From assembly GCA_020199775.1 (NCBI GenBank), contig JAIVJZ010000051.1, forward strand, positions 1 to 60,580: DNA of 60,580 nt. Direction: 5' to 3'. The notes below the pieces were generated by a model, which worked only from the letters and a program-made list of their open reading frames with translations, was not told where the DNA came from and ran no database searches. Origin of the DNA: Acidobacteriota bacterium (GTDB taxonomy: Bacteria; Acidobacteriota; Blastocatellia; Pyrinomonadales; Pyrinomonadaceae). The position numbers and the translations under genes are program-made. This document shows positions 45,122 through 53,801 of this stretch, in pieces. Numbering within the stretch: position 1 is the first letter of the stretch; each line of letters starts with the position of its first letter.

Positions 45122-48100
45122 ATGAGGTCGCTGGGTCACGCGAAACAGCGAGCGCGCGAGCTCCGCGCCCTGATCGGGGCGGGGGGCGAAGGTCTGTTCG
45201 AACGCACTAAGGATTACCTCTTTAAGAAGCACCGCATCCGGGTGCGCGCCGTGGAGGCGCACGAGATTAACGACAACGAGGCAGAGCTGAGCGTCTTCGA
45301 ACGGGAACTTTGTTACGTCAAGCGCCTCGACGCTGACCCGGTCCAAAGGCTGCTCGTCGTCGCTCACGAGCTGGGGCACCTCGACCTTCACAAGCGCCTG
45401 ACCGACCAGATCTCCGGAACCACGCAGCTGCTCCCCTCCATCTACCTCGGCACGGGCGCCCCCGCCCTCGCGCGCTACAACAGCCGGGCGCGCGAAGAGA
45501 TCGAAGCCGACGCCTTCGCCAAGGAGTTCGTCTGTTCGAGCGGCGAAATCATTGACCGGTGGCTGCACGACCCCTCGGCGACGTCAAAGTCACTCGCCGA
45601 CGAACGCGGGCTGCCCGAAAATTTCGTCAGGGTGCAACTCGTCGAAGGTCTCGCGGACAAGGCGCTGGAACACTCGCCCGAAGTGAAGGACGAGCCGCGC
45701 CGGGGCTTGTTGGACGACGAGACCCAGGTCGCAGCGGCAACCCACGTGGGCACGCCGGCGCTAGTCAACGCGGGACCGGGCACGGGTAAAACGTCGACGC
45801 TCGTGATGCGGATCAAGTACCTGCGCGGCGAGAAGGGCGCCCAGCCGAGGCAGATGCTGGTGCTCACCTTCAGCAACGAGGCGGCTGACGAACTGCGCGA
45901 GCGGGTGGCTGAAGAGTTCGGCGCCAAGACGGCGTCCGAGATGGAGATCACGACCTTCCACAGCTTCGGCTACTCGTTCCTGCTCACGCACGGTCACCGC
46001 CTCGGACTTGATCCGGAGATAACCGTCCTTGACGAGGCGCGCCAGGAGGAACTCATAAACGCGCTGCTGGGTAGGGTCGAGTGCGACGCGATCATCGACC
46101 TGAAGCAGCCCGAAGAGACGGCGCGCCAGGCGCTGCGGCAGATCTGCCGCCTCAAAGAGCGGCGCGTCAGCCCCGACAAGTTGGAAGAGGCTATCGACCG
46201 GTGGGAAGCCGAGGAGCCGGAACAGAAGCCCGCCCAAGAGAGATCGCGCGCCCTCTGCTCCATATTCCGGGAGTACGAGCGGGCTAAAGCCGGGCTCAAC
46301 GCGGTGGACTTCGCCGATCTGATTGCCATGCCGCTGGATCTTCTCGAACGGGACGGGGAGCTAGCCGAGAGCCTGCGCGACCACCACAAGTGGGTGATGG
46401 TCGACGAGTACCAAGACGTCAGCCGAGCCGTCGCCATGTTGCTGGGCGAACTCTGCGGCGATGAAAACCCGCCGTGGGTGGTCGGCGATCTGCGGCAGGC
46501 GATTTACCTCTTCTGCGGCGCGTCACGCCAGAACGTCAGCCACTTCCCCGAAGATTTTCGCGAGGCGAAGGTATTCGAGCTGGAGACCAACTACCGCTCC
46601 TGCGACGAGGTTATTGACGTCGCCAACCAGTTAGCCGAACTGATGGAGTGCCCAGGGAAGGCTGATAACTCATACCCCGAGCGGTGGAGGCGGGGGACTG
46701 ACACAAAGTCGCTCGAAGCGGGCGGTGCCGTCGTGGTGGCGCAAGCTGATTCCGATGACGCCGAGTACGAGGGCATCGCCGGTCAGGTCAAGGGATGGAT
46801 CGAACGGGGCGTGCCCCCGAACGAGATTGCGATCCTAGCCCGGCGTAACGTCGACGTGCGTAACATCACGCTAGAACTGGGGAAACGCGGGGTGAAGGCG
46901 ACGACGAGCGGCCTGATTACGCCAGAGGGCGCAGCCGGCGACCTAGCCGCCGTTGCGACCTTCATCGACGGTCGCAACGCGTCGCTGCCGCGCGTCGTGT
47001 ACGCCCTCGGGCGCGAAACCCACGACAGCACGGTGCTAAACGACATCCTCTTCCACCTGCGGGAGGTTGTGGTGTCGGGCGGCGGGCAGGGGGAACCCTT
47101 CGGCGGGACGAAAGCGCTGCTCGACGAGCTCGCGGGGCTAGACGCAGCCCTGAACGGTGAGAAGTTTTCCGGCGATGCGTTCTCCGTCATGTGCGCCTTC
47201 CTCTTCGACGGCACGGGCTACCTGCGGCGCGCGTTGTCCGCGACCGACGAGGCGAAACGCTCGCTGGTGTTGAGCGAAATCGTCACCGCGCTGGCGGCGG
47301 CGGCGACTTACCGCTCTTCGCACGCTGGCATCCCCTCCGCCGCGTCGCGGATCGGTTTCGGCGAGTACTTTCGCGCCAACCTGTCAGCCGCCAAGCCGGT
47401 CATGGTTCCGCCGCGCCAGGCGGCTGACGCGGTGCGGGTCATGACCTGCCACGCCAGCAAAGGGCTGGAGTTCCCCTGCGTGGCGGTCGCCGGGCAAACG
47501 CTCTCGCTGGCGAAAAACGTCTCGTGGCTGCCCCCCTCGCTGGAGGCGTCGGAGGCTGACGAGCGCGATCAAGCCGACGCGCTCTTCTTCGTCGCTGCGA
47601 CCAGGGGCCAGTGCGCCCTCCTCATCTCTTTCGCCAAAACCAAGAAGCGAACCGTGACGCCGCTGCTGGAAAATTGGCTGCGACTGCACGGCGTGCCGGT
47701 GCTCGCCTGGGAGGCGATGGCGGGGGAGCAGGCGCAGGTCCGGATGGAAGCCGTGTGGGGCGGGCAGCCGAGGGGGAAACTCCCGGCGACGGCTCTCAGC
47801 AAGAGCAACTGCGGCATCCGCGTCTACCTCGAGCAGTTTCTCGGGATCAGGTTCCCCGTAACGATTGAAAGCCTCTACCCCCGCTTCTACGTGACGGTGC
47901 GGCTCGCGCTGGAGACAGTCGTGCGGCGCGCTCAGTCGGAGAACCGCCGGGTGGCGCCGGGCGAAGCCGAGGAAATCTTCGCGCGAGCCTTCCCCGACGA
48001 CGAGCCCCTCGGTCATCCGCATTACCAGGTCTACCGGCGGAAAGGCGCGGCGTACGCGGCGAGGTTCGCGCGGGCGTACGTGCCGCAACCGCACTCGCTT

Positions 48101-48547
48101 GAATTCTTCGACACGGAAGATTTAGTCAACAGAGCCGGAGAAGAGTTACTGCCCCTGAGGCTCGATCTGGTCACTTATTACAGGGACGAAGATGGGCAGG
48201 CGCACGCGATCCTTTTCCGCCCCGAGTCGTTCGAGAAGAAGTCCAAGAACGGGACGGATCTCGCGTGGAGCAGCGTCGAGGGCACGACGCGCAAGAGGAT
48301 GTCCTTCGTGCTGCTCAGGAAACTCGACGCGAACCTGCGACCATGGATCTACTCCGGCGAGGACGGAAAAATTTACGAATACAAGTGGAACCGCAACCCC
48401 GCGACGATGGACGAGGACGCGACGTGGGCTGAGGGGCGGCTCAGGGCGTTCTCGCGCGGGCGGTTCGAAACCGTCGTCGATGAGTTCATGTGCGACACCC
48501 GGTGCCGGTGCCGCGTCCCCTGCCCATTCTGGATTAAAGCGCTGTGA
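45122..48547 (+). CDS. ImmA/IrrE-type (M78) metallopeptidase fused to a UvrD/Rep-type helicase
   Basis: 1141 aa from ATG 45122 (a TTG at 45113 overlapping the previous stop is possible). Residues about 40-170: M78 peptidase with the zinc motif VVAHELGHLDLH (about 80-91). From about 205: SF1 helicase with Walker A VNAGPGTGKTSTL, LTFSNEAADELRER, DEEAD-like VMVDEYQDVSRA, VGDLRQAIY, ELETNYRSC, MTCHASKGLEFP, and the last motif AATRGQCALL. The C-terminus has a Cys cluster (CDTRCRCRVPCPFW), which may bind a metal or Fe-S centre. M78 peptidases cut phage-type repressors or SOS-like regulators; joining to a helicase suggests coupling of DNA damage sensing to proteolysis. Confidence 0.88.
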   Translation: MRSLGHAKQRARELRALIGAGGEGLFERTKDYLFKKHRIRVRAVEAHEINDNEAELSVFERELCYVKRLDADPVQRLLVVAHELGHLDLHKRLTDQISGTTQLLPSIYLGTGAPALARYNSRAREEIEADAFAKEFVCSSGEIIDRWLHDPSATSKSLADERGLPENFVRVQLVEGLADKALEHSPEVKDEPRRGLLDDETQVAAATHVGTPALVNAGPGTGKTSTLVMRIKYLRGEKGAQPRQMLVLTFSNEAADELRERVAEEFGAKTASEMEITTFHSFGYSFLLTHGHRLGLDPEITVLDEARQEELINALLGRVECDAIIDLKQPEETARQALRQICRLKERRVSPDKLEEAIDRWEAEEPEQKPAQERSRALCSIFREYERAKAGLNAVDFADLIAMPLDLLERDGELAESLRDHHKWVMVDEYQDVSRAVAMLLGELCGDENPPWVVGDLRQAIYLFCGASRQNVSHFPEDFREAKVFELETNYRSCDEVIDVANQLAELMECPGKADNSYPERWRRGTDTKSLEAGGAVVVAQADSDDAEYEGIAGQVKGWIERGVPPNEIAILARRNVDVRNITLELGKRGVKATTSGLITPEGAAGDLAAVATFIDGRNASLPRVVYALGRETHDSTVLNDILFHLREVVVSGGGQGEPFGGTKALLDELAGLDAALNGEKFSGDAFSVMCAFLFDGTGYLRRALSATDEAKRSLVLSEIVTALAAAATYRSSHAGIPSAASRIGFGEYFRANLSAAKPVMVPPRQAADAVRVMTCHASKGLEFPCVAVAGQTLSLAKNVSWLPPSLEASEADERDQADALFFVAATRGQCALLISFAKTKKRTVTPLLENWLRLHGVPVLAWEAMAGEQAQVRMEAVWGGQPRGKLPATALSKSNCGIRVYLEQFLGIRFPVTIESLYPRFYVTVRLALETVVRRAQSENRRVAPGEAEEIFARAFPDDEPLGHPHYQVYRRKGAAYAARFARAYVPQPHSLEFFDTEDLVNRAGEELLPLRLDLVTYYRDEDGQAHAILFRPESFEKKSKNGTDLAWSSVEGTTRKRMSFVLLRKLDANLRPWIYSGEDGKIYEYKWNRNPATMDEDATWAEGRLRAFSRGRFETVVDEFMCDTRCRCRVPCPFWIKAL

Positions 48548-48604
48548 AAAATCGGATAAAGCACAAAATGTAGTGCACATGGCACAAGGAGTGTCCGTAT
48601 ATAG

Positions 48605-48646
48605 GTGTGGGGGCGGAATAAGCCGTCCCCACACTTTTTACTTTTT
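48605..48646 (+). terminator. Strong intrinsic-terminator-like hairpin just upstream of the Ubl gene
   Basis: A 12-bp stem (GTGTGGGGGCGG / CCGTCCCCACAC with one G-U) closed by AATAAG and followed by TTTTTACTTTTT. It lies 58 bp after the helicase stop and 15 bp before the Ubl start codon, with AGGAG in between. TATATA lies 5-10 bp upstream of the stem, so a promoter could place the start of the Ubl transcript at the hairpin itself. Termination of the helicase transcript or attenuation of the Ubl operon are both possible. Confidence 0.78.
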
Positions 48647-48660
48647 AGGAGACAAAAGAC

Positions 48661-48984
48661 ATGTCGGAAGAGAGAACGCAAGGTCAGGACAAGGATAAGG
48701 ACAAGGGCAAGCAGCCCCGCGTCACGCTGCAGGTGCAGACGCCGCGCGGGCTGTGGAGCACGACCGCGCCGGCGGACGCTGCCAAGCGCCCGGTCTACGA
48801 GATTTCGACGAAGGTCGCGCAGGTCGTCGCCGACGCGCGAGCGGTCTTCAAATTCACGGAGTCGGACAACAAGTACGTGCTCCTCCAGGGCTCGGCGGCT
48901 CTCGACCCGGAGCGCCCGCTCGCCAGCTACCATTTCGCCGGCGACACGCTGCTCGTCCTGTCGGTGCAGGGGGGGAACGCCTGA
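48661..48984 (+). CDS. Ubiquitin-like protein with near-terminal Gly-Gly
   Basis: 107 aa. A polar N-terminal tail (QGQDKDKDKGKQPR) leads into a beta-grasp-like domain: RVTLQVQTPRGLWSTTAP, VYEISTKVAQVVADARAVF, LASYHFAGDTLLVLSVQ, ending GGNA. The Gly-Gly followed by two residues resembles precursors that a JAMM peptidase trims before E1 activation. The assignment rests mostly on the neighbouring E2-, JAMM- and E1-like genes, with which it overlaps or is contiguous. Single Ubl domain; no tandem. Confidence 0.75.
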   Translation: MSEERTQGQDKDKDKGKQPRVTLQVQTPRGLWSTTAPADAAKRPVYEISTKVAQVVADARAVFKFTESDNKYVLLQGSAALDPERPLASYHFAGDTLLVLSVQGGNA

Positions 48985-49442
48985 TGAGCGTCGAGCCGGC
49001 GGTGTCGCTCGACGCCATTACCACCGAGCTGGCGGACGCGGTCCCCTACGCTGCGTCCGCCGGACTCGCCCTCGACGCCTCGGCGCTCGGCGAGGGTGAC
49101 CTGCGCTTTTACATCACCTTCCACAACCGGGCGGGCGTCAAGTTTTACGCCGAGTTCGACTGCCGGGACTATCCGCTTTACCCGCCGACGATTGAGTTCA
49201 CGAACGAGACGCGGACGGCGAGGGGTATTCCCTCGCTCTACCCGGGCGGCTTCCACCCAACCCCGTGCGTCTGCATGCGCTACAACCGTAAAGCCTACAC
49301 GGAGCGCGGCGGTCCGCACGGGGACTGGCGGCTGGTCGACTGGCACCTTGCCACGCCCGGTGGCGGTCCGATTGAGACGCTGGCGATGATTATCAGCGAT
49401 ATGCACACGAAGATACTCGACTCGCCGGGGAGGATGGGCTGA
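48984..49442 (+). CDS. E2-like ubiquitin-conjugating enzyme
   Basis: 152 aa from the ATG that overlaps the Ubl stop by one base. UBC-fold features: KFYAEFDCRDYPLYPPTIEF (the YP.YPP.I.F signature), then FHPTPCVCMRYNRKAY with candidate catalytic Cys95 or Cys97 behind an HP motif, and the late helix ETLAMIISDMHTKILD. The expected role is to carry the Ubl from the E1 to a target. Sits between Ubl and JAMM genes in a translationally coupled array. Confidence 0.8.
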   Translation: MSVEPAVSLDAITTELADAVPYAASAGLALDASALGEGDLRFYITFHNRAGVKFYAEFDCRDYPLYPPTIEFTNETRTARGIPSLYPGGFHPTPCVCMRYNRKAYTERGGPHGDWRLVDWHLATPGGGPIETLAMIISDMHTKILDSPGRMG

Positions 49443-50041
49443 TGAAGAAGTTGATGGAGAGGCTTAAGTCGATGGCGGGTCGTAAGAGGGTGAAGACCGG
49501 GGGGGAGTCCGCGCAGTCGGTGGTCTACATCACCGACACGCTGCTTGCGGAGACGGGGAGGCTCATCGCCAGTTTCGCTGAAGGCAGGGAGTCGGAAGGG
49601 GTGGTCTACTGGTTCGGTTTCGAGTTGGGCGGCAGAGCCGTAGTGACGACGCTGATCGTGCCCGACGCCGACACCTCACACGGGTGCATTTCCACCTCGC
49701 CCGAGGCTAACGGCGAAGCCCTCGGCGTTATCGTCGGAACCCCGCTCGTGCTGCTCGGTCAGGCGCATTCCCACCCGGGCGAACGGGTGCGCCACTCGCC
49801 CGTCGATGATCGAGAGACGTTCGCTCGTTTCGACGGCGGGCTGTCTGTCGTCATCCCGCACTTCGCCCGGCGCGGCGTCGACCTCAGTCGCTGCGGCGTT
49901 CACCGGCACGTCAACGGCGCATTCAAGTTTATTAGACCGGAGCGCGTGGGCGAACATGTCGTGGTAGTCCCGGGTCAGGCTGATTTGCGGCGCGAACAGG
50001 AGGGGCGGATTCGGAAGGAGAAGGCCAATGTCGTTAGTTGA
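49442..50041 (+). CDS. JAMM/MPN (JAB-type) metallopeptidase, deubiquitinase-like
   Basis: 199 aa. All JAMM residues are present: Glu52 (RESEGVVYW), His109 and His111 in QAHSHPGERVRHSPVDD, Ser119 and Asp122, at the exact H-x-H-x7-S-x2-D spacing. It should be zinc-dependent and cut isopeptide or linear Ubl bonds: maturing the Ubl (removing the last two residues after Gly-Gly) and reversing conjugation. Overlaps the E2 stop by one base and the E1 gene by 14 bp. Confidence 0.92.
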   Translation: MKKLMERLKSMAGRKRVKTGGESAQSVVYITDTLLAETGRLIASFAEGRESEGVVYWFGFELGGRAVVTTLIVPDADTSHGCISTSPEANGEALGVIVGTPLVLLGQAHSHPGERVRHSPVDDRETFARFDGGLSVVIPHFARRGVDLSRCGVHRHVNGAFKFIRPERVGEHVVVVPGQADLRREQEGRIRKEKANVVS

Positions 50042-51506
50042 GGTGAATGAAATTAACAGGCGGTGGGCGACGCCCGAACTCTTCTACGCTGAGCGCGACA
50101 ACCGCACGATGCTTGAAGTGCAAGACTTGGCTCGGTACGCCGCCCGACCCGTTGAGATTCGCGTCGACCCGCGGGAGGCGCACGAGCTAGCGGTCCAGCG
50201 GATGACCCTGCTGGCGTGCAACCTGACGGCGCGGTGGGCTAGGGAAGTACGAGTGGTACTGCCGCCAAGCATAAGGCTTGCGGGGTGCCTGAGGCGCGAC
50301 GGATCGGACACGCTTGATTTGAGAGTCATCAGCGAGATGCAGGCGGCAGACCCGTTCGGGTGTTTTCTGGTGCTTTCGCCCGGCGAAGTCCGCCAGAGCG
50401 ATCTTATCGAGAGACCCCTGCGCTTACGCATAGGGTCTTGGCGCGAACCGATGCCTGTCGGCGAGGAAATTTCAGCCGATGACTATGTCATCACCGCGTC
50501 GGGCTGGTCAGCAATCGGGAGGCGCGGGCGCGGTCTCGGGGACGAAGACCGAGGGCACTTGAGTGCTGTCTCCGCAGCCGCCGGGCTCGCAGCATCAATC
50601 GGCGTTGCTGACATTTTCAAGCGCGCCATCGGGCACGGTCGGGAGCACTGGGTGACAGACTTTGCGTGGTGTATGTGGTCACACACGCTGACTCAGGATG
50701 TTCCCGCCAGAATCAAAGATTCACATGTGTCGGAGGAACTGGACCTTGGCCAAACGCTACTTGCTGGAGTGGGCGCCATTGGCTCCGCTCTAGTGTACTT
50801 GATGGATATGATGGAACTGCGGGGTCGGCTAACCCTGCTCGACCGTGACCGCGTAGAGTTGTCGAACCTCAACCGCTCGCCGCTGTTCTTCGTGACACAT
50901 GTCCTCAACGACGAATTAAAGACCGCAGCCGCTGCCAATTATCTTCGGCGGCACGAACTCCAGGTGCGTGTTGTAGACGGCACGTGGCACGAGCACGCTC
51001 GTGAAGTGGCAAGAGAGGTTTATGATGTCTGGGTCAGCTTCACTAACGAAGATGGCGCGTGGGCGGAAGTTCCTTTCCAACTGCCGCCCGTCGTCCTTCA
51101 CGGGACAACGACCAGTGGGTGGGGGTTCGGGGCGGGGCGGCACATCCCGCGCCGCGACGATTGCACGTTGTGTAGGATGCCGCGCCCTGAAGCCGAATTT
51201 CGAGGTCCGTGCGCCGAAGGGGAAATAGAGGCAGAGCCCGAAGGGGAATCGGCACGCGCCTCGCTACCTTTTCTGTCAGCCGCGTCCGCTTCACTAGTTC
51301 TGGCTGAACTCTCAAAGCTGGACTCGCCCGAAGTTCTGAAGCTGCCAAACGATATCGCCGCCGATCTGCGCTACGGGCTCCCTGCGGTAATGGCTCTTAC
51401 GCGACTGGCGAACCAAGCCTGTCGCGGCTGCAGGGCGGCGGCGTCGAAGCTGTGGGAGAGGCGGGGCGGGCGTGGGCGTTACCGCCCGTATTCGGAAGCG
51501 GCGTGA
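50028..51506 (+). CDS. E1-like (ThiF-fold) Ubl-activating enzyme
   Basis: 492 aa. Residues about 240-345 are the ThiF/E1 Rossmann core: LLAGVGAIGSALVYLM (nucleotide loop), TLLDRDRVELSNLNRSPLFF (the D.D.V..SNL.R signature), KTAAAANYLRR. Zinc-ligand pairs CTLC (379-382) and, near the end, CRGC. Cys395 in FRGPCAEGE is a candidate thioester cysteine. The first 230 residues have no recognised fold and may be a partner domain. It should adenylate the Ubl C-terminus and pass it to the E2. Last gene of the coupled Ubl operon. Confidence 0.9.
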   Translation: MSLVEVNEINRRWATPELFYAERDNRTMLEVQDLARYAARPVEIRVDPREAHELAVQRMTLLACNLTARWAREVRVVLPPSIRLAGCLRRDGSDTLDLRVISEMQAADPFGCFLVLSPGEVRQSDLIERPLRLRIGSWREPMPVGEEISADDYVITASGWSAIGRRGRGLGDEDRGHLSAVSAAAGLAASIGVADIFKRAIGHGREHWVTDFAWCMWSHTLTQDVPARIKDSHVSEELDLGQTLLAGVGAIGSALVYLMDMMELRGRLTLLDRDRVELSNLNRSPLFFVTHVLNDELKTAAAANYLRRHELQVRVVDGTWHEHAREVAREVYDVWVSFTNEDGAWAEVPFQLPPVVLHGTTTSGWGFGAGRHIPRRDDCTLCRMPRPEAEFRGPCAEGEIEAEPEGESARASLPFLSAASASLVLAELSKLDSPEVLKLPNDIAADLRYGLPAVMALTRLANQACRGCRAAASKLWERRGGRGRYRPYSEAA

Positions 51507-51727
51507 GATTCAGTTATTGAGATGGCGAAATGAAAGTGATGGTGAACAAGCCGAACTGTCGGGTGAAGGCTCACCACCACTTTCGTACACGTCGTCTTCG
51601 CGCTGCGTCACATCAAGCCGCGAAGGCCCCTGACCGAAGATCGGTTCTTCGACGAAGAAGACCTCAGGCAGACGTATTTGATAGAAGATACGTTTTGGGT
51701 GTAGCAGACCGCCGAGAGAGGAAACGC

Positions 51728-52285
51728 ATGGAAGCTTTCGAGACGTTGGTAGCCGCGCTGCTCGAGCGCAAAGGCTACTGGACTAGAGTGAGCGTCAAGG
51801 TAGAGTTGACCAAAGAGGAGAAGCGCAAGATCGGGCGCCCTTCGGCTCCGCGATGGGAATTGGACGTCATTGCCTACAAAGCGGCGACCAACGAATTGTA
51901 TGTGGTCGAGTGCAAATCATACCTAGACTCCACTGGTGTTAAGATGAGTTCGTTCGACGGGAGTAACGATAAGGGCGCCGCACGCTACAAGCTTTTCAAC
52001 GACCTAACCTTACGCCGCGTCGTTTTCAACCGACTGTCGCTTCAGCTCGTGGAAGCAGGATTCTGCCCATCCAAACCAAAAATAACGCTATGCCTAGCTG
52101 CAGGCAACACATACCAAGACGCGAGCTTATTGCGGCAACATTTTGAGCGAAACGACTGGGTGCTCTGGGACGGCGATTGGGTGCGCCGAGAGCTCGCCGA
52201 ACTCTCTAAATCAGGCTATGACAACACTGCGGCGGCTATCGTCAGCAAGCTATTGTTGCGTCCCCCGAAGACGACACTCAAATAG
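51728..52285 (+). CDS. PD-(D/E)XK nuclease-like protein
   Basis: 185 aa from MEAFETLVAALLERKGYWTR, preceded by GAGAGGAAA; a longer in-frame ATG at 51530 gives an implausible Arg-rich extension. The core WELDVIAYK...LYVVECKSY is the D-x(n)-E-x-K nuclease signature. Nuclease-fold proteins of this kind serve in restriction and other defence modules. It is 222 bp after the E1 gene on the same strand. Between them, another frame reads VVFALRHIKPRRPLTEDRFF, perhaps a decayed gene end. Confidence 0.62.
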   Translation: MEAFETLVAALLERKGYWTRVSVKVELTKEEKRKIGRPSAPRWELDVIAYKAATNELYVVECKSYLDSTGVKMSSFDGSNDKGAARYKLFNDLTLRRVVFNRLSLQLVEAGFCPSKPKITLCLAAGNTYQDASLLRQHFERNDWVLWDGDWVRRELAELSKSGYDNTAAAIVSKLLLRPPKTTLK

Positions 52286-52370
52286 GTCGTGACTTAAAGC
52301 CAACGTCTATCACACGTCTTAATTACGGCTACGCTTCTGATTGTTCTCCGCATTGATGTATGGAGGGTTG

Positions 52371-52808
52371 CTATAATGAAGATAGGTTCGACTCCAAGTG
52401 AGCAATCCGTTCGTTTGCAGCGTCCAATGCTGCCTTCAGCTTGCTAGCTTCCCGTAATGCGGACATCTCACGCTTAGACGACCCCTCCTTGTTATTCGAC
52501 TCTTCGCCGCTCTCATTCCCGCTCTCTGATTCCAGCGCGCTTAACTGTTTCAGGCCGAGGTTGTCTAGGGTTACATCTTGGGAAGCGTCCTCCACGGCAT
52601 GCCGGTCACGGTAGGCCCGTTCCATGACCATTACCGTGTCTCCGAAATATTTACTGGCAGACTCGGATGAACCGCCGTGGTCGAGCACGAAAGTGTCCAT
52701 CGAAGCGCCGCGTAGATAGTGTGGATGGAGCAGCAGGATGACCTGCTTTGAAAGTTCAGTTCCTTTTGTGCAGGCTCCGGGGCACTGGCATGCCGCTTTC
52801 CTTCTCAC
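52371..52808 (-). CDS. Protein with a tyrosine-recombinase-like C-terminal stretch
   Basis: 145 aa. Residues about 28-75 (HPHYLRGASM, FVLDHGGSSESASKYFGDTV, RAYRDRHA) resemble the end of phage-type integrases (R, then the G.S.E..SK.LG(H) stretch, then Tyr), although the first catalytic Arg region is missing. The C-terminal half is acidic and coiled coil (RKRE, DAANERIAHLESNL). It overlaps the stop of the upstream gene by 4 bp, ATGA style, so the two are probably coupled. An alternative is an unrelated DNA-binding protein. Confidence 0.45.
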   Translation of the reverse strand: MRRKAACQCPGACTKGTELSKQVILLLHPHYLRGASMDTFVLDHGGSSESASKYFGDTVMVMERAYRDRHAVEDASQDVTLDNLGLKQLSALESESGNESGEESNNKEGSSKREMSALREASKLKAALDAANERIAHLESNLSSL

Positions 52809-53311
52809 CCCGGGGCTACGCCCCAGTCAAGTAACAGCCGGTAGTTGACTGTCACCCCTGAGCCGTACGCATTTCGGCGCTTCTCGCCGGCTACCGACTC
52901 GTCTAAGTATTGGATGACACGCCCCCGATCGTAGGCGAATCTAAAACTTAATCCGAACGATTCGGCTGCCCCTACCTCCGACGATTTGTAGCCCGTCACC
53001 TGCGTTAAGTGACGATTCAGTATGTTAAACGCGGCGTCGGGCACGCCTTCCGGTACTCCTATCCAGAAATTCCCTATTATGTAACCGCACAATACCGGGA
53101 TGTGACGTTCACGCGCGCGTTTGTTCTTGGACTTTGCCAGTTCCCCAAAACCTTTAAGCATGGCCTTGTAAACGCTCGACGTGAATTGATACTTGTTGGA
53201 TTTCGTCAGCTCCTCGATGTCGAAGCCCCAACAGACTAATGACTTAGGGTAAGGGATGTAATCGTAAAATTCCTCATAAGGCAGTTTGAGGTCCAAGGGT
53301 GAGTCAGTCAT
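52805..53311 (-). CDS. Protein of unknown function, coupled to the next gene
   Basis: 168 aa with no recognised motif; LPYEEFYDYIPYPKSLVCWG, then HIPVLCGYIIGNFWIGVPEG and SFGLSFRFAYDRGRVIQYLD. It has no signal peptide or membrane helix. AGGGAGATTAAAGGAAC precedes the ATG. The pair with the following gene sits, in opposite orientation, next to the nuclease-like gene and the serine recombinase module. Confidence 0.55.
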   Translation of the reverse strand: MTDSPLDLKLPYEEFYDYIPYPKSLVCWGFDIEELTKSNKYQFTSSVYKAMLKGFGELAKSKNKRARERHIPVLCGYIIGNFWIGVPEGVPDAAFNILNRHLTQVTGYKSSEVGAAESFGLSFRFAYDRGRVIQYLDESVAGEKRRNAYGSGVTVNYRLLLDWGVAPG

Positions 53312-53801
53312 GTTCCTTTAATCTCCCTTCAAGATTCATTCTTCCGGTCTCACATCTTTGAGTATGAACATTCGTGAGAGTTGCTCGATAATTTTCTGGT
53401 CAGACATCCGATAGCGGCCGGCTTGGCACCGTCTACGGTCTTGGCCGCGAGACCTTTGACTTCTACGGTTTTTAGCTACATCACATGTGAGCCGTAAGTT
53501 CATGTCACTCTACGTAGATTTGTTAAAAGGTGAGAGGGAAATAACTCTAATTGATGAGCAAAGCTTGAAATATGCATTTGTGTAGAAAGTGAAAGTGGAC
53601 ACTTTGGAATTTATAAGTTAACAGTGCGGAACTTCATATAAACCATAAATCATCAATTGCCATAGCTTACAAAACGAATATTCCACATCTGAAGTGCAAA
53701 AGCGCGCAAGAACTCGAAATCTGACCAATGAGATCGCGAATATATGAGACTCGCGTTTATTCACTTACCTGATCTGAGTGGTCTTCCTCAACACCTCCCA
53801 T
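53312..53801. other. AT-rich intergenic, no gene seen
   Basis: 490 bp, clearly AT-richer than its surroundings, with short frames only. It may contain an attachment site for the serine recombinase; none could be identified by eye. Confidence 0.5.
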
